Shown in pieces: positions 1 through 10,631 of a DNA stretch of 64,000 nt. Location: NCBI RefSeq assembly GCF_000002985.6, contig NC_003280.10, positions 1,798,001 to 1,862,000 on the forward strand. Direction: 5' to 3'. A model generated the notes under the pieces. That model saw only the letters and a list, made by a program, of their open reading frames with translations, was not told the DNA's origin and ran no database searches. The stretch's first letter is position 1. The number at the start of each line of letters is the position of its first letter. The DNA is from Caenorhabditis elegans (lineage: Eukaryota > Nematoda > Chromadorea > Rhabditida > Rhabditidae). Made by a program: the position numbers and the translations under genes.

Positions 1-1070
1 TCTGAAAGAGTGAAATTTTACAATTTATGTTGTTTTTGTCTCAAATTGAACATAAGTCTGCAAGAATACACCATTTGACATTATTCGCAGTAAACCAAAT
101 GTGCCAAATAGTGCGACAAATGTTTTGTCAGTTGACAGCATTTTTAGTAGACAACTGAAATTTGAGCTACAGGCTAGAGTTTGGAATAGTATGAAATGAA
201 ATTTTAACAGCGTCTGAGTATATAAACACAACGTAGCTCAGAAACCAGAAGAGATACAGGAAAATGGTTAACACCAGAAATGTAGCTCGTAGTGTGTTTA
301 TCAGTATTGCAATATTTAATTTTTTCTAACTTTTAAGTTTCTTGAGTAAACACCGTTCAAAGTTGAAAATAACTTTTCTAATTGTAAGTTTTTTTTGGGA
401 TTATGAACAGAGCGCCATCAATAGGCGACAAACCAGATTGTATGAAAAAATCAAAAAGCTGTTTAATATCTTGATAAATCAGAGCAAATTAATACCTAAA
501 CTTAAAAAAAAACTTGAAAAATTCAAAAAAAAAACGTTTTTCTTCAGCCATCGTGAGAGTTTGAAGATGGGATATGTTTTTAAGGTGTCCAATATGGCTG
601 ATATTGATAAGCAAATATGTTTGCTTGTAGATATAGTGTTTGAAAGTGAAATACTTTAGTAGCTATATGTTTGAATCAGTTAGCCATAACTGTGTGTCAT
701 CAAAACAAAAAGGAGACGATATGTAGTCGTAAAACTATGAACAAGTGTGGGTGTTTACAACCTCACTCTGGGAAGAAATATTTGAATTCTGCAATTAGTT
801 TATTGTTGTTTTACAACCATTTCAATCACAAATTGGCAATTTTTGAAATCGGAGTATTTTTGTGAGAACGGTCCACAGCTTAATTTAAACCTATTTCACT
901 ACAAATTAATACTCTCCTATTGGATCCCAAAATAAAACCGTTCAAGCCACTTTTAGTGCTTAACACAATACAAAATGCTGTGTGAATTATTTCTTATTCA
1001 AAATATCTGACCAGAAATAGTACTTAATAAGAATTCCAATGAAAAAATGAATAAAATTATAAAATTTTCT
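1..1070. other. Intergenic, no supported gene
   Basis: AT-rich spacer. A plus-strand frame at 342-659 is open for 105 codons, but it does not begin with ATG, is lysine/phenylalanine-rich and resembles no family I know. I do not call it a gene. Nothing else is evident here. Confidence 0.5.
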
Positions 1071-1225
1071 GAAAAGGTAGTATTTAAGCAACAAAAGTAG
1101 TATTTTAGCAATTGCAGTATTCTAGCAATAGTAGTATTCTAGCAATTTGGTAGTATTCTAGCAAAGGTAGTATTCTAGCAATAGTAGTATTCAAGCAAAA
1201 GTAGTATTAACACAAGGTAGTATTT
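1071..1225. repeat. Short tandem repeat (GTAGTATTCTAGCAA-type)
   Basis: About nine imperfect copies of a 15-19 bp unit around GTAGTATTCTAGCAA run head to tail, with inner copies closest to consensus. It lies just upstream of the first MATH exon and may have replaced the missing upstream part of that gene. Confidence 0.8.
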
Positions 1226-1272
1226 CAGTATTTGCCGATTTTTTTTTGTTAGATTTGCATTAACAATTTTAG

Positions 1273-1805
1273 AATCGTTGGTGGAAAAAAATCCCGAATC
1301 GAAGAAAGTTGTACTTTTGAAGTCTTTTCCTGTTTCAGGTCTTAAAGAGGGGAGAATACTTTCTGCTCCTGTCGAACAATTATTCAATGCTACATGGTAA
1401 GCTGAAAAAACCGGTTTGAATTAAAAACGTGCTTGCAGGAAAATAGCAACATTTCAATGGAAAGGTTTTCTTGCTGTTGAACTTGATTGTAAAGAGAACA
1501 CCTGTAACACTGAAAATTTCCCTTTGAACACCAATCTCTGGTTTAAGTTAGTGTCAGCCAACGGAAGGAGTTTAACAAAAGGCATTAAAAAAACAATAAA
1601 AGGAGATGTTACTACTAGAATTTTCAAGTTCATCAGATGGGATGATATGGAAGCTGATTATATGGTCAACGGTTGGGTAGATGTCGAAGTTCATGTTGAG
1701 ATTTTGAGTATCTCCGGTGCGGAGATAGATCAAACGCAAAGTTTGAATAATTTACAATCGTCGATTTCCGACCTTGTCCTGAATGAAGAAGTATATCACA
1801 CGTAA
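1273..1805 (+). CDS. MATH-domain unit 1, 5'-partial gene
   Basis: Exons 1273-1396 and 1439-1805 encode one MATH (meprin and TRAF homology) unit. The first exon gives the opening strand and ends at a W codon split by the intron, as in every MATH unit in this window. The second carries the family signature with FIRWDDMEADYMVNGWVDVE. The open frame ends at 1805 after a short unrelated tail. The first exon begins at an acceptor (ATTTTAG), so an upstream exon with the start codon is expected, but upstream there is only a tandem repeat. By comparison with the two-MATH genes at 31-35 kb this is probably the second MATH of a gene that lost its first half. MATH proteins bind peptides; nematode ones are mostly orphans or BTB partners for CUL3. 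No BTB domain is seen. Confidence 0.6.
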
Positions 1806-1845
1806 TAATATGTACTTGAACAGTGCTAGAATGAGTATTATTCAG

Positions 1846-2262
1846 AAGAAGCTTTCACCTAGGTTGTCTGTCCTTCAAAGCATCAAGTTTTATAAACGGT
1901 CAGGAATACTGGAGCTTCACACATTGGCGGTATAATATTCCATGGTTAGTTGTAATACATTATTTCACCAGTTTCACTATTCAGGAGGATTCGAGCAAGA
2001 AAAACGTGGGATTTTCTTTAGATCTTTTTATTCTGCAATAAGGAACTTTGTATGACTTCAAATTGGCTTATCGAAACTGAATGCACGTTCCGATTGGTTT
2101 CCCCAAATGGGAAAATCATGAAGCAAACGTCGAAACTTGTTTTTGAAAAACCAGGAGGTCAAGGAATCAATAGATTCATTCGATGGACCGATATGATGGC
2201 TCATTACTCAGTCGACAACCACGTCATCATAGATGCCTATGTAAAAATTGAAAAAATCCAAG
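1846..2262 (+). pseudogene. MATH unit 2, in-frame stop
   Basis: Exons 1846-1944 and 1985-2262 match the two-exon layout of a MATH unit. The first ends YNIPW with the W codon split by the intron. In the second, the expected frame opens RIRARKTWDFL and then meets TAG at 2019-2021. It is open again afterwards and carries the rest of the domain, including LIETECTFRLVSPNGK and FIRWTDMMAHYSVDNHVII. Intact paralogues have glycine or a similar residue in place of the stop. The unit ends in phase 1 at 2262, which would join unit 3, so units 2-4 look like one former gene. A downstream ATG at 2052 could still start a truncated product. Confidence 0.65.
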
Positions 2263-2387
2263 GTTTGTGGAATACACAAAAGGCCCCACTATGAGTAAAA
2301 GTCTTTATGACCTGCAGTTTTTCAATATCCATCTGGGAAAGCTCTTATCTAAAAAATACCAATAACAAGCAAAGTTAGTATTTTCAG

Positions 2388-2852
2388 AATACTCTCGCGA
2401 AACTCATTTCACTGAAAAAAGTTGTTCACTGTCGCACACCATCAGAAATGTTTCAAGTATGGAAGCAGGAAGGGAAGTTTTTAGTAGATCAGAAGAATGG
2501 TATGGAGTTTTATGGTAAGCTTGATAATCAGCTCTAACCTAGTAGTTTATTAGTTCCAAATATGTCCATTTAAGGAGTATATCTATAAAAAATAACAATG
2601 GATTTGCTTCATTAATGTTAAACTGTGAAAACGAGCTCATTGAGAAAGAACGGTGGGCAATTCAAGCTAGCTACCAACTTTCGCTTGTTTATTGTCATGG
2701 AAACCGCATCACTTTGAATAATTTTGAATACATTTTTGAAACCCCCGGTTCAAACGGAGAACCAAAAATGATACCATGGAAGACTTTGTTACGTTATTTG
2801 ACTTATGACAGTGTCACAATTGAGGCTCGTATAATTTTTATTCGGGATATAG
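2388..2852 (+). CDS. MATH unit 3
   Basis: Exons 2388-2514 and 2575-2852. The first exon reads SLSHTIRNVSSMEAGREVF, the usual MATH opening, and ends in a split W codon. The second has a TTTAAG acceptor, weaker than its neighbours, and encodes the middle and end of the domain (WAIQASYQLSLVY, then YDSVTIEARIIFIRD). No lesion is visible. It joins unit 4 in phase 1. With no start codon of its own and a stop in unit 2, it is probably expressed only if transcription starts internally; it may be part of a decaying multi-MATH gene. Confidence 0.55.
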
Positions 2853-2895
2853 GTTTGTCACATTCTTGTTTTCTTTCAAATGCAAAAGTGTTCAG

Positions 2896-3377
2896 ATTCT
2901 TCACTAGAAAATGCGTTTTCAATGTCCCATACTCTCCAAAGCATGTCGAATATGAAAGAAGGAGAGTCTCACTTCAGAAATTCATCATGATATTCCATGG
3001 TACATATGTTCACAGTTTTATCTTGAATCAGATATATTTTCAGGAGAATTTCTGTGAAAAAAGAACAAATGTGCATTTTGGTATATCTTCATTGTGACAA
3101 ATTCGTGTGCAACGATGAACACTGGTCCGTTCAAACTGAAGTTCAGCTTATGTTGGTGTCAGAAACTGGAAGAACTTTAACTGACCGAGTCACTCATATC
3201 TTCGAGAGACCCGAAGGAATCTGTTGGACAAAAAGCTTGAAGTGGGAAGATTTGGAGAAAGACTTCATGGTTGATGACAGTGTTAGGATTGAAGCTCGTG
3301 TCAAAGTAATAGAGTTGAAAGAAGTCGGCAATGAAGAGGTCACAGAAGAAGTGAATCAGATTATTGCAACAATGTGA
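2896..3377 (+). pseudogene. MATH unit 4, apparent frameshift
   Basis: Exons 2896-2999 and 3044-3377. The first exon opens SMSHTLQSMSNMKEGESHF in the frame set by unit 3, but the closing D-I-P-W before the intron (EIHHDIPW) is in another frame, so a one-base indel lies near 2974. In the original frame a TGA follows at once. The second exon is intact: LHCDKFVCNDEHWSVQ, then KWEDLEKDFMVDDSVRIEAR, with an acidic tail ending at 3377. The damage supports units 2-4 being a pseudogene. Confidence 0.55.
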
Positions 3378-4250
3378 TCGTGCAATTTTCGCTTAAACTA
3401 TAACATTCCATAGCTTGAAACATATAAAATTATTTGAAACAAGAAGTTTCAGTACAGTACTGACAGCCAAAGTTAAAAAGTGGTCAACACTCCTCCCTGG
3501 GTACGCCCTAGGGGCACCCATACTGTACACACCACAGTACCACTGAATACAACCGGCTCTCAGCAGCTTCAAAATACCATTTTTCAAATTAATTTTTCAA
3601 TTAATCCCAATGGAATTGTGTCGAGTTATATTTTGTAATAGTAAAATTTTTAAAAAAATTAAACATCATAATTTCAAACTAACGGTAGATCTAAAAGGCA
3701 TTTTGTATGTTGAAATTTAAATATTGAGTGAAGGATTACTACATCGAGTGTAGCGTAACCATTTTGGACTACACAAGAATGAGTTAGTGTATTCCGTTTT
3801 TTTTTTTGGAACACTGAAACTTTTTCTTAAAAATCGTATTTGAATGATGCGCGAGAAAGAACTTGAAGGAGGGATGGCAGTAAATAGTGAAAAATAAGAG
3901 GAATATTGAAAAGCAACCACCAGTCGCTCAAAAAAAACAGGAGGAATAAGATTCGTTAGTGTTCCGCAGTTGCCTAAGATGCTGTTATTGAGAAGATTTA
4001 TTTTTTAAAAAAGTATTGTACAGAAAAAACTGACGACTCTCACAAACTACAAACAAACTAAAAAGAAACTCAATCTTTTATACGGAAGTATGTACGTAAT
4101 ATGTATTTAATGTTGAGTAGAATATGTTTGAGTAATGGTAGTCTGGATCTTTGAAGGTTTTCTTCCATACGCATTTGATCGACGACACGCGAAGCAGAAG
4201 ATTTCTGGAATTTTGGACATAGAAAATAAGAAGCCTAAACCAACTACATT
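3378..4250. other. Intergenic, 870 bp
   Basis: No gene is supported. The stretch 3455-3560 is GC-richer than its surroundings, with inverted AGTACAGTACTGACAG / ACTGTACACACCACAGTAC motifs, and looks like a fragment of a dispersed repeat. Plus-strand 4200-4250 may hold the antisense of a last exon of the neighbouring receptor gene. Confidence 0.5.
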
Positions 4251-5302
4251 TCACCTACTTTTCACGGCATTCCGGTATTTGTTGACAACAACCATAATAA
4301 CTATTGCATCCACTGTCGGAAAAAAGGAAATTGCGCACAAAAATGTGCCCGTCGGAAAACTGATCGCTTGATTCAAAAACGGATGGTACAGTATAAAAGT
4401 GAGCGGGGTGAAGAGGAATATGGTTGGCGCAACGATCTGAATGATGAGGGTCCGGAAGAACTGCCGGTGAACAGAGCGCAACGATTCCGACATCATTTTC
4501 ATGTTCTCCTCCATTTTGAGGCACATAACCGCCGCACAGAAGATGATAATCGAGAATTGGATGAAATTTGCCGTGGAGTTGAACCACCTAAAATGACCAT
4601 CCTTGTCGTAGGCGACTAGCGTGAATGCAGGCACATTATCAATATCAATTCCGTATTGCATACTCATTTCGTGTCTAGAATATCTAGTTTAATAAGCAGC
4701 CGACATCGGTCAAGGCCCGCGTGAACCTATCACCTGAGAAAATCCTTCGCAAAGTCATCAACTGGAGAAAACATGTATATCGAACCTCCCCATATCATGC
4801 CAAACCCTGCACAGTATGTCAAAACTAACAAAATCCTCCATCCTTCAAAGATCTTGAGCCCATCTTGATAAAATATCGCACAATATCGATAAACAAATTG
4901 CACGGAGAGCATGCAAATGGTGGAGGCGTATACACCCGTGTAAAAAACTAAAAATATCTTCATATAGTAGACACTCAATCCGAAAGGCTGTTCGATGGAG
5001 TACAGTAGCCAGCTTCCGGTGTAAGAATGCACATTCTAAACTTTCCATAGCTACATAGTTTGTAATTGCTATCCTAAAATTACCGGACAGAGTGTCGCTT
5101 CCACAATCGTAAAAAATATTCCAAGCGATAAAAACATAATCACCAGATACTTGTATCTTCCAACATTCTTATTACTAAAGAACACTGTAATCAGAATTAG
5201 AAGGGTGCCGAAGAATGAGGTGGTACAGAAGCCGAGTTGCGAAATCCGTTTGGCAATCAGCATGGCACCTTCGTAGGGGTAGCTTTGGTTAGAGGTGCTC
5301 AT
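4251..5302 (-). CDS. str-family seven-transmembrane chemoreceptor
   Basis: Three exons on the minus strand: 5302-5084, 5035-4734 and 4674-4251, about 312 residues. The order of hydrophobic segments and landmarks fits the nematode STR/SRJ superfamily: TM1 after RISQLGFCTTSFFG, then GRYKYLVIMFLSLGIFF, then the TM3 signature CMLSVQFVYRYCAIF, a C-terminal TM6-TM7 block (QIVAPTIFLFTPLTF, TVDAIVIMVVVNKYRNAVK). Members are G-protein-coupled odorant or pheromone receptors of sensory cilia. I chose the ATG at 5302 because it sits just before the first membrane segment; an in-frame ATG further up also exists. The last exon may be spliced: after NAVK there is a GTAGGT donor and an ATTCCAG acceptor near 4203, which would replace the stop at 4251 by a tail of about 35 residues. 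Confidence 0.85.
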
Positions 5303-6170
5303 TGTTTTTGAATTTTTTTTCTCATAATTGGTTCTATTTAAGTCACTCAAGGAACGGACGGAGCCGCAGCTAGTATTAGTGTCCAAAAATGAGAGTACAA
5401 AACAAATTCTATTTGATAAATCATTTTTCTGGGAGTGAGAATTATTCCAAGACTACAATGTTACAATGTATTTTTTGTCTATATATATAATTGCAATTTA
5501 ATGGTCTAGAAGGTAGGTGTTTTTTGATTCGTCTTTTTTGTCAGTTATTTGAGATATAAATAATTTTTTGCAGGAAGTGAGAATTGTACCAAGAAACCAG
5601 TTTGTTTTTCCTCTTTTTATTATTTTGAATTAATGGTTTTGGAAGTTATTATATGTATTTTTCGTGGAAAGAGAATTGTCGAGAAGACCATTCTTTGAGA
5701 AAGTAAAATACAAAGCTATAGTTTTCAAAATTTTCGGATATTTTTAAAAGTTAGGTGTCAACATGGTCTCAGTGACCCGCTGGAAAAAAACGCTCTTTCA
5801 GAAAAATCAGACTAGGTGAGTTACACAATTGGAGTACAAAATAAAGGACAACGCTTTAAGGGTTGTCTAGCCGATGAAAAGCTGGAATTGTTATCCACTG
5901 GCCTTTTTGTTAGTTACTTGACAAATATTTTTGGCAGGAAATGAGAATTATTAAAAGGAAACTATTTGTTTTTTGTCTATTTATGATGATCTTTGTCTTG
6001 TCAGGAGAATCGCCGAAAAGACGAGTGTTTGAGAAATTAAAATAAAGTCCAATTTGAAAGAGTACCTACAATGAATTCTGAAGCAGAAGAGAACTTGATC
6101 TGAAAGTTTCCCTTTTTAGTGGGCCTTTTTGGGCCTTGGTCCAAAATGGAGCTGTAAAAATGGAAAAATG
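5303..6170. repeat. Intergenic with degenerate internal duplication
   Basis: No gene is seen. Two stretches, about 5535-5710 and 5900-6045, share blocks in the same order (GTTAGTTA, GCAGGAARTGAGAATT, a GTCTAT-rich stretch, then GAGAAgacc...TTTGAGAAA), suggesting an old tandem duplication of roughly 370 bp. Confidence 0.4.
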
Positions 6171-6208
6171 TATTCAGAAACAGAAACAATTACAGAAAAG
6201 TAAAATTT

Positions 6209-7455
6209 TCAAGCAATATAAACTACAACTTTCTGAGGGGTCTCCACATAGTCCCATTGACTCGTTTCGACGTTCCAGCGGCACACCCCGCTCCACTTTC
6301 TCCCACTGATCGGTTCCTTCCCACTGAATCCAAGTTCGTGGGAGTTGCAAGCCAAGAAGGCCCTGTAGACAATCGGGATCACCAAGATATTGATCCATGG
6401 GCATACTGGGATCGCGTAATCGAATGCGATCATCACACAGAAATTCGGCAAGGAAGATGTGTCTACATAGCAAAGGCCAATGTAGTAGGCCTCGGTGATA
6501 GCGAAGAAGATAGCCATGAACATTTTCTGGGAGTACGTAGCCTTGGTGGTTTTCAACAAGGTGTAGTTCATTGGGGAGCATGTTTCAGAGAGTTGCTCCA
6601 CGAGCAGGACAAGCAAATTACACACGGCATAGCCCATTAGGGCGGTGATGGTTACCTGTAAGAGAACAAAATTTATAAAAGTGTCGGTACACATTAAAGG
6701 TGAAGTAGCGCCAGTGGGGAAAATGTTTAAAGGGGGAGTAGAGTTTGTGGGTATTTTGCTTAAATAGACGAAAACTGGTCCAAAACCACCGAATTTCATA
6801 ATGAGACTTCACAAAAAATTTCCAAAAATTTTTTATGGTCGGTCAAAATTTCGAGAAAAAAGAGCCAAAGTTTGCTAAAATCTGAAATTTCGCACATTTT
6901 TCTTTGTCACAGCCGCTGGGTTTTAGTTTTTCTGAAATTATCACTTTTTAATCCTTATTTTGGTAATTTATCTCGCGGAATTTCGTTGATTGAGACAACT
7001 TTTAGGCCGATAGGCATCCAATTTTGATTATTTTTGGATGCCTATCAGCTCGAAATGTGTCTCAATCAACGAATTTCCGCGAGATAAGTTAGTGGTTTTG
7101 GACCAGTTTTAGTCTATTTAAGCAAAATTCCCACAAACTCTACTCCCCCAAAATTCCCACAAACTCTACTCCCCCAAAGAAAAAACTCACGTTAGCCCAA
7201 TAGCTGTAAATTCCAATAAAAGGGTTCACTGTGATCAGGAAGTTCACGAGAATCACCACGATCGGTAGCTCACCACGCCCAATGAAATGGCTTTCAATAG
7301 TGTGCTGGTCGCATACGCTTGCTACTTTTTTCACAACACGCCAACAACAAATGCCAAGACCAATGTTTAAAACATTGACAACATCTGGAGTACAGACCTT
7401 GCTGGTGTTCAGAATACTGGAGAAACCGAGAAAGAAAATGAGAAGCGTCTGACGT
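6209..7455 (-). pseudogene. Multi-pass membrane family, copy A (damaged 5' end)
   Basis: First of five minus-strand paralogues. Exon 2 (6655-6209, 148 codons) is fully open: a membrane segment VTITALMGYAVCNLLVLLV, KTTKATYSQKMFMAIFFAIT, a membrane segment near ILVIPIVYRAF, and the family C-terminal motif SGVCRWNVETSQWDYVE. Exon 1 ends at 7190 with GIYSYWAN before a GTGAGT donor, and its frame can be followed back to about 7455, where a TGA precedes it with no ATG. The ATG at 7470 is in another frame, so the start was lost through a frameshift. A 440-bp inverted-repeat element lies in the intron. I do not recognise the family by name; it looks like a nematode-specific 6-7 TM protein. Confidence 0.6.
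6732..7175. mobile_element. Foldback/MITE-like element in intron of copy A
   Basis: Terminal inverted repeats of about 65 bp start GGGGGAGTAGAGTTTGTGGG on the left (6732) and end with the complement at 7150. The outer 25 bp of the right end is tandemly duplicated to 7175. A second inner hairpin (about 6970-7085) has arms built on TCTCGCGGAATTTCGTTGATTG and GATAGGCATCCAA. No coding capacity. It lies entirely in the intron and leaves the donor at 7190 intact. Confidence 0.7.
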
Positions 7456-7710
7456 CACCGGCATTGTTTGTTTCAGATGATAATGACAAAACTCAAATAT
7501 GACGTACAGTGTCTGCCAATTCGAAATTTCTGAAAGAGACCCTCAAATTGGGTTCTACAATGAATTGAGAGGCAGAAGAGAACTTGATCTGAAATGTTCC
7601 CTTTTCAATGGGCCTTCTCGGGTTGGTCTGAAGTAAATGAATACAAATGTTAACTGTGAAGATGGAAAAATGTATTCAGAAACAGAAACAATTACAGAAA
7701 ATTAAACATT

Positions 7711-8458
7711 TTAAGAAATCGAAAGCACAGCCTTCTGAGGATCCTCCACATAGTCCCATTGACTCGTTTCGACGTTCCAGCGGCACACCCCGCTCCACTG
7801 CCTTCCACTGATCGGTTCCTTCCCACTGAATCCAAGTTCGTGGGAGTTGAAAGCCCAGAAGGCCCTGTAGACAATCGGAATCACCAGGATATTAATCCAT
7901 GGGCATACTGGGATCGCGTAATGGAATGCGATCATCACACAGAAATTAGGCAAGGAAGATGTGTCTACATAGCAAAGGCCAATGTAGTAGGCCTCGGTGA
8001 TAGCGAAGAAGATAGCCATGAACATTTTCTGAGAGTACGTAGCCTTGGTGGTTTTCAACAAAGTGTAGTTCATTGGGGAGCATGTTTCAGAGAGTTGCTC
8101 CACGAGCAGGACAAGCAAATTACACACGGCATAGCCCATGTTGAAGAAAATCGAAGAAAATCACTGCGAACGCTAGGTAATAACGTATATTGAAATGGCT
8201 TTTAATGGTATGCTGTTTGCAAACTTTACATAGTGTGATTATGACACCCCAAATTAACAATTTCAACTCAACGCCTAGAGCAATGCGGATGAGAGCATTT
8301 TGTGAAAATTGAGTACAGCTGTTGTCGCTATACAAAATGCTGTGCAAGCCAAGGAAAGCAATAAGAGACGTGGCAATTAATAGGTAAACATTGTAGATTA
8401 ACAAGGAAACGTTGGCTTGCTCCTTTGCAAAAAGAAGAAGACGTTTGAAGGACTCCAT
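7711..8458 (-). pseudogene. Multi-pass membrane family, copy B (exon-fusing deletion)
   Basis: Exon 1 starts at ATG 8458 (MESFKRLLLFAKEQANV) and reads through two membrane segments to FAVIFFDFLQH at 8141. There it joins directly into the middle of exon 2 (MGYAVCNLLVLLVEQL), which is then open to 7711. The end of exon 1, the intron and the first residues of exon 2 are missing, and the junction is out of frame: the exon 1 frame stops about five codons later. The exon 2 part and its downstream flank are nearly identical to copy A over about 580 bp (6066-6647 versus 7555-8139), so this is a recent tandem duplicate that then suffered the deletion. Confidence 0.75.
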
Positions 8459-8723
8459 TTGATGGACTGGAAGACTGGAATAAGGGAAAGAGATTGATGA
8501 GAGTGGGTGGGGAGGTAGACGCGCAAAAGTAGATCAATCGGTGTAGTGCAGCTCTCTGGGAGTTTACCTGACCTTTGGGGAGATCTGGAAGAGAGGCCAA
8601 CAATGGGTGGGAAACCTACTCCTCTTCGCAAGCATTTATCTTGAATACACCATTTTTAATTTAGGGTCTCACGGGCTGCAAGAGCGTACGTTACGGACAA
8701 TACGTGTCTTACGGACCATGCAA

Positions 8724-9117
8724 CAGGGCTGTGCGGCAACCGAGATTTTCGGCAACCGGCAATTGCCGAAGTTGCCGAACCCAAAAATTTTCGGCAACCG
8801 GCAATTGCCGAAGTTGCCAAACCCAAAAAATTTCGGCAACCGGCAACTTTTCGGTAACCGGCAACCAGGTTTCGAAGTTTTTTTGTTGAAATTACATTTT
8901 TGAAGGTTTTGGAAAAAAGTATGGTCGTTTTTTTGTTTACAGTGAAATTATAGCATTTTCAGGCTCTCTGAATACTTTTTTCTAAGCTTCAAAATGTTTG
9001 ACATTGATATCGGCAGTTGCCGAAGTTGCCGAAAAAAAGTTCGGCAGTTGCCGAAGTTGCCGAACTCAAAAATTTTCGGCAACCGGCAACTTGGTTGCCG
9101 GTTGCCGCACAGCCTTG
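8724..9117. mobile_element. hAT-like MITE with CGGCAACCGGCAA repeats
   Basis: A 394-bp element has ends CAGGGCTGTGCGGCAACC and the complement of CAAGGCTGTGCGGCAACC. It is flanked by the near-perfect 8-bp duplication CCATGCAA/CCATGCAG (8716-8723, 9118-9125), as expected for hAT transposons. The interior is made of repeats of TTCGGCAACCGGCAATTGCCGAAGTTGCCG. No protein is encoded. A relative lies at 55248-55578, and an element with the same ends but another interior lies at 55848-56258. Confidence 0.75.
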
Positions 9118-9406
9118 CCATGCAGGTCTAACGGACTTTACGAACCAACAGATATCTTTAAAATACTGATTCGGAGTCCGGTCTGATCTGTCAGACTTTG
9201 GTTGATCTGGAATTCATTATAGCTTTAGAAAAATGACTGAAAATTGTTTATTGAGATGTAGAGATTAAAAATTGAGAACGTTTGTATTCTATAGAAACGA
9301 AAAAATAAAAAATAAATCTGAAAATCTGAAACAAAGCTCTACAAAAAAAAACGTTTTATTCTGAGGTAGAAGTTTATAACAAACAGAAATATGTAGATTA
9401 TTATTA

Positions 9407-10294
9407 TTAAATTAGTAATTTTAACTTCACCAAAAACGCGTCTTCTTCTCTCAGTGGAGCCTCTTCATGCACCCATGTCTCAGATTTCTCATGCCAACTG
9501 CACACTCCTCTCTGCAGATTTCCATCACTGGCCTCTTTACTAAAAGCAAGTTGGTCCGAGTTGTAAGCCAAACAAGCCACGTAGACAATCGGCATGACTA
9601 TTATGTTGAGGATTGGGCAGGAGACATAAGTTGTGTAGTAGAATCCAATAATCACCTTCTCGTCTCGCACTAAACTTGTATCCACGGAGCATAAAAGTAT
9701 GCAGTAGAGTTCTGTGAGTGCGAAAAACAGAATCAGAAATATTTTCTGAGCATTGGTTGTTTTGGTTGTGCTCATCAGACTGTAGTGAATCGGAGAGAAG
9801 ATTTCTTTAAGCTGGGTTAAGACTACAAGGAGCAAGTAGAACAGGACCCCTACGAGGAGATTGGTCACGAGTACCTGGAAATTAGAAAATTACAGATGTT
9901 AGTAAACCCAGAGAAAAAAAAAACTCACCTGCGCCCAACTACTGTACAGTCCTATAATGGCATTAACTGGGAGCAAAATGTTCAAGGAAAGCATTCCAGC
10001 CGGCAATCCGTACAGTCTTGAATAGAAACTTTTAATTGAGTGCTGTTCCTTCCAGTACACCAATGTAACAGACAGCGTAAGAACCATGAGAAGCCCCCAG
10101 AACATTCCGTTAAAATAGGCCGCTTCACGCGTAATTTTGTCACTGGTCCCTGTTTCGTGCAAAATATTGATTAAACTAAAGCACATGAGAATTGCAACAT
10201 TATGAAGTTGGTAAGTATAGATGAATAAATGAGAAGTGCCGATGATCTTGTTTTTACAGCGAACTTCATTGGGAAGTTTTTTCAGGAAGGCCAT
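9407..10294 (-). CDS. Multi-pass membrane family, copy C (intact)
   Basis: Two exons, 10294-9929 and 9874-9407, give 277 residues with no lesion. Hydrophobic segments lie near residues 24-45 (LFIYTYQLHNVAILMCF), 62-85, 95-120 (ending GLYSSWAQ at the exon boundary), 123-142 (VLVTNLLVGVLFYLLLVV), 165-185 and 205-228 (ILNIIVMPIVYVACLAY). The soluble tail carries the family motif GVCSWHEKSETW and ends in basic residues. The splice sites are a GTGAGT donor and a TTTCCAG acceptor, and the intron position is the same in copies A, D and E. I cannot assign a named family. Number of helices and tandem expansion next to a str gene are compatible with a chemosensory or surface protein, but that is inference. 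This is the only copy without damage or insertion. Confidence 0.75.
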
Positions 10295-10631
10295 GGAAGA
10301 TTTGTACTGACAGAGTGAGAGCTGAGAGTGAAGAAGAGCTTAAGAGAAGAGAGAGGTGAGAGACGAGAGCTAGAGTGCACAACACGTGACATAAACTAAA
10401 GAAACATAGGAAGACAAGTGCACATGTTTGCATATTAAGGAAGCTCAAAATTCTGAGAATGCGTACTGCGCAACATATTTGACGCGCAAAATATCTCGTA
10501 GCGAAAATTTTATTTTTTGGTACCTGAAAGTTTTGGTTTCGAACAATAGGAGGTATTTATTGAGATGTACATATATTGGTTTTCAGAAAATATTCAAAAA
10601 ATTACATTGTAAATCAAAAAATTTATCAAAT

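Noticed and set aside
1071-1225. CRISPR-like array
   Set aside because: Eukaryotic window; units are contiguous 15-19 bp without spacers of constant length.
1328-1337. CTGTTTCA motif as a 21U-RNA (piRNA) promoter, also near 32630
   Set aside because: Both occurrences are better explained as polypyrimidine/acceptor sequence of MATH exons; no CTGTTTCA cluster is seen in intergenic sequence.
4368-4619. Plus-strand frame of 83 codons
   Set aside because: Antisense of exon 3 of the str-type receptor.
6257-6640. Long plus-strand open frame, repeated at 7759-8193
   Set aside because: Exact antisense of exon 2 of the membrane-family copies A and B; its repetition only reflects the duplication.
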